This document shows positions 1 to 9,900 of a stretch of 64,000 nucleotides of DNA, one piece after another. Numbering within the stretch: position 1 is the first letter of the stretch; every line of letters begins with the position of its first letter. A model generated the notes under the pieces. The model was not told the origin of the DNA and did no database searches. It worked only from the letters and a program-made list of their open reading frames with translations. The position numbers and the translations under genes were made by a program. The stretch comes from Calothrix sp. PCC 6303 (GTDB lineage Bacteria; Cyanobacteriota; Cyanobacteriia; Cyanobacteriales; Nostocaceae). The DNA is taken from assembly GCF_000317435.1 (NCBI RefSeq), contig NC_019751.1:3100001-3164000 (forward strand). The letters run 5' to 3'.

Positions 1-1158
1 AATGGACAAGCCTTAGCTAATTATTGCCGTGAGCATCCAATCGACTGCCTCAAAATTGTACCGTCGCATTTGGAAGCATTATTAACTTCTTCATCCGCTC
101 AAGATTTATTACCAAAAACACGATTAATTTTAGGGGGAGAAGCTTGTACTTGGGAGTTAATTAAAAATATTCAAAACTTGGCTCCAAATTGCCAGATTTT
201 TAATCATTATGGACCTACCGAAACAACTGTCGGGGTACTAACTTATCAAGTTAAACAGATTGATTCAAACTCTGCAACTGTACCTTTAGGAAAAGCGTTA
301 GCAAATATCCAGGTTTATGTTTTAGATTCACAGCTACAGCTTGTACCCTGCGGTGTACCGGGGGAGTTATATATTGGTGGCGCTTGTTTAGCTAGAGGTT
401 ATCTAAATAGTCCAGAATTGACAGCCGAAAAGTTTATTAATCATCCTTTTAGCCAACAGCCATCAGCAAAATTGTATAAAACTGGAGATATTGTTAAGTA
501 CTTGTCCGATGGAAACATTGAGTATTTAGGACGCACCGATCAGCAAGTAAAAATTAGAGGCTTTCGCGTTGAGTTAGGAGAAATTGAAGCAGTGCTAACT
601 CAACATCCAGAGGTGCAAAAAGCTGTAGTTCTACTCCGTGCAGACGGCGTTAGCAATCAATGCTTAGTGGGGTATGTTGTACCCTATTCCCACACACAGC
701 TAAAATCTAGCGACTTACGTGATTTTGTTGCACAGATGCTACCTGAGTACATGGTGCCATCAGCGGTTGTAATTTTGAAAGTATTACCATTGACTGCTAA
801 TGGTAAAGTTGACCGTCAAGCATTACCTGCACCAGAACAACTTAGACCAGAGTTAGAAGCAACATTTGTACCACCTGAAACTGTAGTGGAAAAAGCCTTA
901 GCAGAAATTTGGGCTGAAGTATTGGGATTAGAGCAAGTTGGGATACATGATAATTTTTTCGACTTGGGGGGACATTCTCTGCTGTTAACGCAAGTCACTT
1001 CACGGTTGTATAGCGCGTTGGGAGTGGAATTATCTTTACGTCAGTTGTTTGCTACACCGACTATTGCCGAATTAGCGACCTTGGTTGCTCAAGAAAAAAT
1101 CGATCAAACGGATGAAAAACTATTAGAGCAAATGTTGGCAGAACTAGAGGATGCATAA
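1..1158 (+). CDS. NRPS, C-terminal part (A-T), 5' end outside window
   Basis: The reading frame is open from base 1, so this is the end of a larger synthetase; 385 residues are visible. It holds the second half of an adenylation domain (NHYGPTETTVG core, GELYIGG, YKTGD, IRGFRVELGEIE, and the catalytic Lys in LTANGKVDR) followed by a thiolation domain with the phosphopantetheine serine in DNFFDLGGHSLL near residue 320. The visible specificity residues (K, I, G, H, V, G, K) match the second half of the Asp code as read in the A domain at 6951-11378, and the two domains are alike around CLKIVPSHLEA. It ends without a thioesterase, so the chain should pass to the next synthetase 40 bp downstream. 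Asp activation is an inference from part of the code. Confidence 0.93.
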   Translation, partial: NGQALANYCREHPIDCLKIVPSHLEALLTSSSAQDLLPKTRLILGGEACTWELIKNIQNLAPNCQIFNHYGPTETTVGVLTYQVKQIDSNSATVPLGKALANIQVYVLDSQLQLVPCGVPGELYIGGACLARGYLNSPELTAEKFINHPFSQQPSAKLYKTGDIVKYLSDGNIEYLGRTDQQVKIRGFRVELGEIEAVLTQHPEVQKAVVLLRADGVSNQCLVGYVVPYSHTQLKSSDLRDFVAQMLPEYMVPSAVVILKVLPLTANGKVDRQALPAPEQLRPELEATFVPPETVVEKALAEIWAEVLGLEQVGIHDNFFDLGGHSLLLTQVTSRLYSALGVELSLRQLFATPTIAELATLVAQEKIDQTDEKLLEQMLAELEDA

Positions 1159-1198
1159 GAAGCAGAAATACAGTTAAACAGCTAATTAGGTATAACAA

Positions 1199-4100
1199 AT
1201 GAGTGATATTAACAAACGAATTGCTGCCCTTTCCCCTGAAAAACGCGAGCTGCTGCTGCAACGACTCAATCAACAAGCGCAAACAAAATCGACGAACTTG
1301 ATTGAACCTCAAAGTCGGGAAACTAACTGTTTTCCTTTATCCTTTGCTCAACAACGGCTATGGTTTATCGAGCAATTAGAACCAGGCAATCCCCTATATA
1401 ATATTCCTGGGGCTGTGAGACTACAAGGTAGGTTGAATATAACAGCCATAGAGCAGAGTCTGAACTTAATTATTCAGCGTCACGAGATTTTGCGAACTAC
1501 ATTTAAAAGTAAACAAGGGCAACCAATTCAGGTAATCGCCTCATCTCTGCATTTAACAATACCAGTAGTGGATTTAAGTGGGTTAGCACTTCCACAGCAG
1601 GAAGTAGAAAAATTGATTAACCATGAGTCAGCCTGTGGGTTTGATTTAGAATCTGGACCATTACTACGGGTACACTTACTGCAACTGAGTCCAGAAGAAT
1701 ACGTGATGTTATTTACCTTACACCACATTATCGCTGATGGTTGGTCAATGGGGTTACTTGTAGATGAATTGGCTACCCTTTATCCAGTTTTTTGTGCAGA
1801 TGAGGAATTATCATCTTTACCAAAATTACCAATTCAGTACGCTGACTTTGCCGTTTGGCAACAAAATTGGTTGCAGGGTGAGGTTTGGGAAAAGCAGCTG
1901 AGTTACTGGAAACAGCAACTTAATCATATTCCTATATTGTCCCTACCCCTAGATAAACCTAGACCAGCTATTTCTAGTTTTCGAGGTGCAACTGAGACGT
2001 TTATTGTAGGCAAAGATTTAACTCAAGCTTTAAAATCTCTCAGTCGTGATCAGGGTGTAACTTTGTTTATGACCCTATTAGCGGCTTTTAAGGTGTTGTT
2101 GCATCGCTATACAGGTCAAGATGATATTTGTATTGGCTCACCAATTGCCAACCGTAACCGAGGTGAGATTGAAAAGCTAATTGGTTTTTTTGTAAATTCC
2201 TTGGTATTGCGGACTGATTTATCAGGTAATCCTAGTTTTTTGGAATTATTAGCCCGTGTACGGGAAGTGACTGTGGAAGCTTATAGTCATCAGGATTTCC
2301 CTTTTGAAAAGTTAGTGGAAGAATTGCAACCAGAGCGTCATCTCAACCATCATCCATTATTTCAAGTTGCCTTTCAACTACAAAATACCCCTACCCATAT
2401 ATTGGAACTACCAGGAGTGACTTTAAGTAGTTTAGAGGCAAATAGCGATCGCACAGCGAAATTTGACCTAGATTTATCTGTAGCGGAAACCGATACCGGA
2501 TTAATCGGACATTTAGAATACAGTACTGACTTGTTTGAGTCAGCAACGATTGCACGCATGGTGAAACATTTCCAAACTCTACTTGATGCTATTGTTGCTA
2601 ATCCCCAAGCTAAACTGTCTGAGTTGCCATTGTTGAGTGCGGCAGAACAACAGCAATTACTATTTGCATGGAATCACACCCAAATAGATTGGCAACATAA
2701 TTTGTGCATTCATCAACTAATTGAGTTGCAAGCAGCAAAAACACCCGATACAGTTGCCGTTGTTTTTGTAGAGGCTTCAGGTTCGACTACTGAGAAACCA
2801 CAGCAACAGCTAACCTACGGCGAACTCAATCAAAAGGCTGACCAATTAGCACAATATCTGCATTCATTGGGAGTGACAGCAAATACTTTAGTCGGAATTT
2901 GTGTGGAGCGTTCTTTAGAAATGCTGGTGGGACTTTTGGGTATTCTCAAAGCTGGTGGTGCATATATACCCCTAGATCCAACTTATCCCCAAGAGCGCTT
3001 AGCATTGATGATCGAAGATGCTCAAGTTCAGGTTTTGTTGACTCAAAATCATCTACTTCATCACATCTGTGTCGATGTTACTCAAGTTGTTTGCCTAGAT
3101 ACGGATTGGCATAAAGTTGTTAATAATACTAGTACCTGCAAAATATTACCTCTCAATTCTTCTCATATTGCCTATGTAATCTATACTTCCGGCTCCACTG
3201 GCAAACCTAAAGCTGTGGAAATTACTCACGCTAGTGTTGTCAATTTTTTACAATCAATGCGACATCAGCCGGGATTAACTGCATCTGATACAGTTTTGGC
3301 TGTCACCTCCATTTCTTTTGATATTGCCGCATTAGAGTTATATTTACCCTTAATTTGCGGCGCACGTCTGATATTGGCTAGCCGAGAAATCACAATGGAC
3401 GGTGAACTATTGAGTCAGTATCTCACCCATACAGGTGCAACTCTCATGCAGGCAACACCAGCAACTTGGCGGATGCTATTAGCATCACGGTGGATGGGTA
3501 GTTCCCAATTAAAAATTCTCTGTGGTGGGGAGGGTTTAGCTTCTGATTTGGCAAAGCAGTTACTAGCAAAAGGTAATTCACTATGGAATCTATATGGTCC
3601 GACAGAAACAACTATTTGGTCAACTATTTATCAAGTCAAAGCTGATAATTTATCTACTAAATCTTTAGTGTCGATTGGTTGCCCCATTGCGAACACACAA
3701 ATCTATATTTTAGACCAATATTTACAACCAGTTCCAATTGGGGTTGTAGGTGAGTTACATATTGGTGGTGCTGGATTAGCACGCGGTTATTTAAACCAAC
3801 CAGAATTAACTCAAATAAAATTTATTTCTACTAATTTAGCTGATGAATCATCTAAAACTTTGTATAAAACAGGTGATTTAGCTCGTTACTTAGCCGATGG
3901 GACAATTGAGTATATTGAGCGAATTGATCATCAAGTTAAATTACGGGGTTTCCGGATTGAGTTGGGAGAAATTGAAGCAACTATCCGAAATTTTAGTGGA
4001 GTGGAAGAAGCTGTAGTAATTGCAAGGGGAGATATCGCAGAAAATAGAATTTTAGTAGCTTATATTATTTATAAAGATGCTGTTGATACTTCTGAATTAA

Positions 4101-6937
4101 TTTTTAACCTGCGTCAATTTTTACAATCAAAATTACCCAACTATATGATTCCCTCAGCCTTTATGCTGTTGGATAATTTACCACTAACTCCCAATGGAAA
4201 AGTAGATAGAAAATCGCTTCCTGTACCGGATACCAATCAATTAGAGACATTAACTAAATATACCAAACCACGTAACCAGATTGAGGAAAAGCTAGAGGTC
4301 ATTTGGTCACAAATTCTAAATGTTAAAGGGATCAGAATCGAAGATAATTTCTTTAATTTAGGTGGACACTCGCTGTTAGCGACTCAAGTTATGTCACGGG
4401 TGCGGGATGAACTTAAGTTTACGGTTCCATTACGCGCTTTGTTTGAATCACCCACTATAGCAGGATTGGCGGATATTATTTATAAGCAGTATGCAAATAG
4501 TGATTCCGTATACCCACCGATTGAAGTTGTTTCCCGTGAGCAAAAACTACCTTTATCTTTTGCACAGCAAAGGTTGTGGTTTCTGAGTCAATTAATACCC
4601 AATAGTCCTCTCTATAATATTTCTGTTCCTGTAAGTTTAAGCGGATTGGTTAATATAGCTGCACTGGAAAAGAGTTTAAATGAGGTTATCCAAAGACACG
4701 AAATTTTGCGAACTAGTTTTGGGGAAATCGAAGGACAACCAATTCAAATTATTGTTCCTGCTGTGAATCTGCCATTAACAATCATAGATATAGAGTCACT
4801 CACAGATACAGAGCAATTAGAGCGAGTTAAACAAATTGCACTATCAGAAAAACTGGAGGCTTTTGACTTAACTTGTTGTCCATTATTAAGGGTCAAATTA
4901 ATAAAATTAAGTCAAACAGAATTCGTTTTACTACTGACAATACATCACATTATATCTGATGCCTGGTCGATGGGAGTTTTAGTTAAGGAACTCACTGTTT
5001 TGTACGAGGCTTTTTGTACTGGTAAAAGTAATCCATTACCAGATTTACCAATTCAGTATGCTGACTTTGCTGTGTGGCAAAGACAATGGTTAGAGGGAGA
5101 AGTGTTAGAAACTCAACTCACCTATTGGAAAGAGCAATTATTAGGTGGTAATTTACCAATATTAAATTTACCGATTCAGCGATCGCTATCAAATTCTACT
5201 ACTTATCAGGGTGCAAGTTACAACTTTGAATTATCTGTTGATTTATCACAAAAAATTCAAGCACTGAGTCGCCAGGAAAATGTGACTTTGTTTATGACTT
5301 TACTGGCTGGTTTACAAACTTTACTTTATCGCTATACTCATCAAGATGATATTGTTGTCGGTACAGATATTGCTAATCGGACACAAAGCCAAACAGAACT
5401 ACTAATTGGTTTTTTTATTAACCTGTTGGTTTTACGGACAGATATGCGAGGTAATCCCAGTTTTCGGGAGTTGTTGCAGCGAGTGCGCGAAGTCACACTG
5501 CAAGCTTATGCTCACCAAGATTTACCTTTTGAAAAGCTGGTTGAAGAGTTAACAACTGAGCGAGATTTACAGCAAACACCTTTATTTCAAGTCTTATTTG
5601 TTTTACAGAATACACCAACTACAGAAATCATCCTTACTGATATCAAATTACAGCCTCTAGAAATTGAAGATGAGCAGTCAAAGTTTGATTTAGTTTTATT
5701 TGCAGTTGAAATAGAAGACCAGATTTCTCTGAGTTGGAAATACAAAACAGATTTGTTTGATGAAAGCGCGATCGCACGTTTTTCTGCACATTTTGAAACT
5801 CTTCTTACTAGTATTGTTAACCAACCCGATACAACAATTAGTACTTTAGAAATGCTGACCCCAGAAGAGATCAACCAACAAATTCGTGAAAAAACAAAAC
5901 GTCAGTCTAGTAATTTCCAAAAATTCAAAACACTTAAACCCAAAGCTATTAGCTTAACTCCAGCAGAATTAGTCAAAACTGATTATCTTCAGTCGGGGGA
6001 AACTTTACCTTTGGTTTGCCAACCCAATGTATCTGACCTCGATGTCGTCGATTGGGCTAAAAATAACCGAGAATTTATTCAAAATAATTTATCTAAACAT
6101 GGTGCAATTCTGTTTCGAGGATTTAACATAAATTCTGTATCTGATTTTGAAAATATTGCACAAGCGATTTGTCCGGAATTATTCGGTGAATATGGTGATT
6201 TACCCCGTGAAGGTTTAGGTGGAAAGATCTACGGTTCCACTCCTTATCCAGCAGATCAAGGAATCTTATTCCATAATGAAAGCTCTCACATGCATAGATA
6301 TCCCATGAAAATCTGGTTTTACTGTGTACAACCAGCAGAGGCAGGGGGAGAGACACCAATGGTTGATTGTCGCCAAGTTTATCAATTACTGGATGAGGAA
6401 ATAAAAGAAAAATTTGCCAAGAAAGGATTAATGTATGTCCGCAATTACACAGATGGGTTAGATGTGAGTTGGCAAAACTTTTTTCACACTAGTGATAAAT
6501 CATTAGTGGAAAAATTCTGTTATGAAAATGGAATTGAATGGGAATGGCAACCAGATGGAGGTCTAAAAACGAGAGAAATTCGCCAAGCGATCGCTAAACA
6601 TCCTCAGACGGGTGAATGGGTGTTTTTTAATCAAATTCAGTTACATCATATCTCTTATTTAGATAAATCAGTACGGGCATCTCTGTTGTCGTTATTTGCA
6701 GAAGATCATCTTCCCCGTAATGTTTATTACGGGGATGGTTCCCAAATTGAAGAATCTGTAATTGAGAAAGTAAGCGCAGTATATAAGCAAGCTGAGGTTA
6801 CTTTTACTTGGCAAAAAGGAGATATTTTGATGCTGGATAATATGCTAACGGCTCATGCACGGAATCCATATATGGGTAAGCGAAAAATTGTTGTGGCGAT
6901 GGGTGAAATTGTCAATAGTAAAGATATAACAATTTAG
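1199..6937 (+). CDS. NRPS C-A(Gly?)-T-C with C-terminal TauD-type hydroxylase
   Basis: A 1912-residue synthetase starting at an ATG after TAGG. Domain order: condensation (about 40-470, LHHIIADG active site), adenylation (about 500-1000, YTSGSTGKPK, YGPTETT), thiolation (LGGHSLLATQ near 1055), a second condensation domain (IHHIISDA near 1250, Gly replaced by Ala), and a fused TauD/TfdA Fe(II)/2-oxoglutarate dioxygenase (about 1585-1912). The iron ligands are visible as FHNE and LTAHARNPY. Read against GrsA, the A-domain code is DILQCGLIWK, close to the published glycine code DILQLGLIWK. The second C domain has no A or T domain in this protein; those begin the next gene, so this polypeptide ends in the middle of a module. 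The hydroxylase most likely acts on the aspartyl residue loaded by that next protein. The stop codon overlaps the next gene's ribosome site. Confidence 0.93.
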   Translation: MSDINKRIAALSPEKRELLLQRLNQQAQTKSTNLIEPQSRETNCFPLSFAQQRLWFIEQLEPGNPLYNIPGAVRLQGRLNITAIEQSLNLIIQRHEILRTTFKSKQGQPIQVIASSLHLTIPVVDLSGLALPQQEVEKLINHESACGFDLESGPLLRVHLLQLSPEEYVMLFTLHHIIADGWSMGLLVDELATLYPVFCADEELSSLPKLPIQYADFAVWQQNWLQGEVWEKQLSYWKQQLNHIPILSLPLDKPRPAISSFRGATETFIVGKDLTQALKSLSRDQGVTLFMTLLAAFKVLLHRYTGQDDICIGSPIANRNRGEIEKLIGFFVNSLVLRTDLSGNPSFLELLARVREVTVEAYSHQDFPFEKLVEELQPERHLNHHPLFQVAFQLQNTPTHILELPGVTLSSLEANSDRTAKFDLDLSVAETDTGLIGHLEYSTDLFESATIARMVKHFQTLLDAIVANPQAKLSELPLLSAAEQQQLLFAWNHTQIDWQHNLCIHQLIELQAAKTPDTVAVVFVEASGSTTEKPQQQLTYGELNQKADQLAQYLHSLGVTANTLVGICVERSLEMLVGLLGILKAGGAYIPLDPTYPQERLALMIEDAQVQVLLTQNHLLHHICVDVTQVVCLDTDWHKVVNNTSTCKILPLNSSHIAYVIYTSGSTGKPKAVEITHASVVNFLQSMRHQPGLTASDTVLAVTSISFDIAALELYLPLICGARLILASREITMDGELLSQYLTHTGATLMQATPATWRMLLASRWMGSSQLKILCGGEGLASDLAKQLLAKGNSLWNLYGPTETTIWSTIYQVKADNLSTKSLVSIGCPIANTQIYILDQYLQPVPIGVVGELHIGGAGLARGYLNQPELTQIKFISTNLADESSKTLYKTGDLARYLADGTIEYIERIDHQVKLRGFRIELGEIEATIRNFSGVEEAVVIARGDIAENRILVAYIIYKDAVDTSELIFNLRQFLQSKLPNYMIPSAFMLLDNLPLTPNGKVDRKSLPVPDTNQLETLTKYTKPRNQIEEKLEVIWSQILNVKGIRIEDNFFNLGGHSLLATQVMSRVRDELKFTVPLRALFESPTIAGLADIIYKQYANSDSVYPPIEVVSREQKLPLSFAQQRLWFLSQLIPNSPLYNISVPVSLSGLVNIAALEKSLNEVIQRHEILRTSFGEIEGQPIQIIVPAVNLPLTIIDIESLTDTEQLERVKQIALSEKLEAFDLTCCPLLRVKLIKLSQTEFVLLLTIHHIISDAWSMGVLVKELTVLYEAFCTGKSNPLPDLPIQYADFAVWQRQWLEGEVLETQLTYWKEQLLGGNLPILNLPIQRSLSNSTTYQGASYNFELSVDLSQKIQALSRQENVTLFMTLLAGLQTLLYRYTHQDDIVVGTDIANRTQSQTELLIGFFINLLVLRTDMRGNPSFRELLQRVREVTLQAYAHQDLPFEKLVEELTTERDLQQTPLFQVLFVLQNTPTTEIILTDIKLQPLEIEDEQSKFDLVLFAVEIEDQISLSWKYKTDLFDESAIARFSAHFETLLTSIVNQPDTTISTLEMLTPEEINQQIREKTKRQSSNFQKFKTLKPKAISLTPAELVKTDYLQSGETLPLVCQPNVSDLDVVDWAKNNREFIQNNLSKHGAILFRGFNINSVSDFENIAQAICPELFGEYGDLPREGLGGKIYGSTPYPADQGILFHNESSHMHRYPMKIWFYCVQPAEAGGETPMVDCRQVYQLLDEEIKEKFAKKGLMYVRNYTDGLDVSWQNFFHTSDKSLVEKFCYENGIEWEWQPDGGLKTREIRQAIAKHPQTGEWVFFNQIQLHHISYLDKSVRASLLSLFAEDHLPRNVYYGDGSQIEESVIEKVSAVYKQAEVTFTWQKGDILMLDNMLTAHARNPYMGKRKIVVAMGEIVNSKDITI

Positions 6938-6950
6938 GAGATTGAACAAA

Positions 6951-9900
6951 ATGCAATTACAAGATCAAGTTATTAATGCTTTTCGTCTTTCACCGCAACA
7001 AAAACGGGTGTGGTATTTGCAAAAAAATAGCCAAGCTTACTATGTTCAAGCTGATATATCTATCACCGGTAATCTATATGCAAATATCTTAAAATCTGCT
7101 TTAGAATTAGTTATTGAACGACAGGAAATTCTCCGGACTAATTTTATTAAAATACCTGGAATCAAAACCCCAGTACAGAAAATTTCTACTCAAGGATGCC
7201 TAATTTGGCAAGAAATTGATTTAAGCGATCGCGTATCTTCACAACAAGCACATCAAGTTGCATCTTTGCGTGAACAAGAAAAGTTAAATTGTGCAAATTT
7301 AGATTCAGGTTCGCCGCTACGCTCCTGTTTAATTAGGTTATCAGTCAATGAGTGTATATTGCTGATAACTCTGCCAGCGATTTTTGCGGATAGCTATTCT
7401 ATCAAAAATCTAGTTCAAGAAATTAGTCAGTGTTACGATACTTGCTTAAAAGTTAAATTCTTAACTCAGGATGATGAAATTATTCAATATGTGCAATTTT
7501 CTGAATGGCAGAATGAACTACTACAAGATACAGAGGAAGGCAAAGAATATTGGCAAAAATATGATTTATCTAAATTATCTAGAGTTTCAATACCTTTTGA
7601 GAATCAATCCAATGGTAATCAGCAATTTGAAGTCGATTGCTATGAATGGAAAATTGATTCTGATTTACTAGCCCAAATAGAAACAGTAGTTTCCAAATAT
7701 AAATCATCAGTTTCTTGTTTCCTACTTAGTTGTTGGCAAATTTTATTAGGAAGATTTATAGATGATACCAGTATAATTATTGGTATTGCTGCGGATGGTC
7801 GTAAATACGAAGAGTTAAAAACTGTCATCGGACTAATGACTAAATATTTACCCATTTCCACAAATTTAGAAAAAACCCGATCATTTTCACAATTATTATC
7901 ATTAGTTGACCAATCGGTAGAACTTGCAGAAGAATGGGAAGATTATTTTACCTGGGAAAATGGGGTAGAATCATTAGATAGTAATACCGATAATGTTTAC
8001 TTGCCATTTTGCTTCGATTTTCAGACGGGAAAAACCAATTATCAAGCGCAAGAAATTAGATTTTTCATTAATAAATGCTTTGCTTGTAATGAGCGGTTCA
8101 AAATTAACCTTTCCTGCTATCACCAACCTAATTATTTGACAGCAACATTTCATTATGATGTAAATTTGTTTAGTACAGAAAATGTTGAACTTTTAGCGAG
8201 ATATTTTCAGAATTTAGTCAGAAGTGCAGTTAATAATCCTGATAAGAGTATAGAGCAATTAGAAATATTAAATGAAAGCGATCGCCAGCAATTATTAGCC
8301 GCATTCAATCATCCCCAAGTAGACTTATCGGAAATTGTGGCAAATAAATGTTTCCATCAGCTATTTGCCGAACAAGTATTACGCACACCTAATAATATTG
8401 CCGTTAGATGTGAAGAACAAAAACTAACTTATGCAGAATTAAATGCTCGCTCGAATCAGTTAGCACATTACCTGCAAAAAATGGGGGTTCAAGCAGAAGT
8501 ATTAGTGGGAATCTATATGGAGCGATCGCTTAATATAATGGTTGCCCTAATGGCGATTCTCAAAGCTGGTGGTGCTTACGTACCCCTAGATCCAGATTTA
8601 CCAGTGGAGAATTTATCATTGCGCTTGCAGGATGCACAAGCACAAATTCTCTTAACTCAACAGGATTTAGCAACAGAACTTGCACTAGAAGCAATTCAAG
8701 TAGTTTGCTTAGATCAAATCCAAGATGCGATCGCGTCTGAAAGCGAACAAAGTCCCCATACAGATATTACCATTGCCAACTTAGCTTATGTCATTTACAC
8801 TTCTGGTTCTACAGGTCAACCCAAGGGTGTCGCAGTTGAGCATCGGCAGTTACTAAATTATCTTGATGGTATTATTGAACGTCTAAATTTACCATCAGCT
8901 GCCAGTTTTGCGATGGTTTCAACTCTAGCTGCTGATTTAGGCAACACAGCAATCTTTCCTGCCCTTTCCACGGGTGGTTGTCTACATATAATTAGCAAAG
9001 AACGCGCTACCGACCCCGAAGCACTGATTGACTATTTCAGCAGTCATTCCATCGACTGTTTAAAAATAGTACCCTCCCATCTAGAAGCCATACTTACATC
9101 TGTTCCTAGTCGGTCAATTTTACCTCAACAAAGATTAATTTTAGGAGGAGAAGCAGCCAGTTGGAATTTAATCAAAAAAATTCAGCAATTAGACCCCGAA
9201 TGCACAATCATCAACCACTATGGACCGACAGAAGCAACAGTCGGTGTGCTAACCTATCAATTGCAACCAGATGGCTATCAATATAAATCAGCAACAGTAC
9301 CACTAGGTCGCCCCATTGCCAATACGCAGACTTACTTGTTAGATTGCTATCTGCAACCAGTTCCAATTGGAGTCAAGGGTGAACTGTATATCGGGGGTGC
9401 TCCAGTGACACGGGGTTACTTACATCATCCTGAACTAACACAAATAAAGTTTATTCCTAATCCTTTTAGTCTAAACCCTCAAACACGGCTGTATAAAACA
9501 GGAGATTTAGCCCGTTACTTACCAGATGGGAATATCGAGTTTTTGGGCAGAATTGATCATCAAGTCAAAATTAGAGGCTACCGAATTGAATTAGAAGAAA
9601 TTGAAGCAGTATTACACCAGCACCCAGATATTGCCCAGACTGTAGTCATACAGAGAGAAGATACACCGGGAGATCAGCGCTTAGTAGCTTACGTTGTTGC
9701 TCAAAGTAAGCGATCGCTTAATCATCATACAAGCGAATTACGTAGCTTCTTACAAGGAAAATTACCTGAATACATACTCCCTTCTGCATTTGTTCTACTT
9801 AAATCTTTGCCACTGACGGCTAATGGGAAGATAGACCGCCAAGCTTTGCCAATACCAGTTGTAGGGGAACTCAAACAAAAATTTATTGCTCCTCGCACTG

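Noticed and set aside
2899-3114. Extra plus-strand frame inside the NRPS
   Set aside because: It is a shadow frame of a secure adenylation domain, as are the other short frames inside the NRPS, acylase and VirB4 genes.
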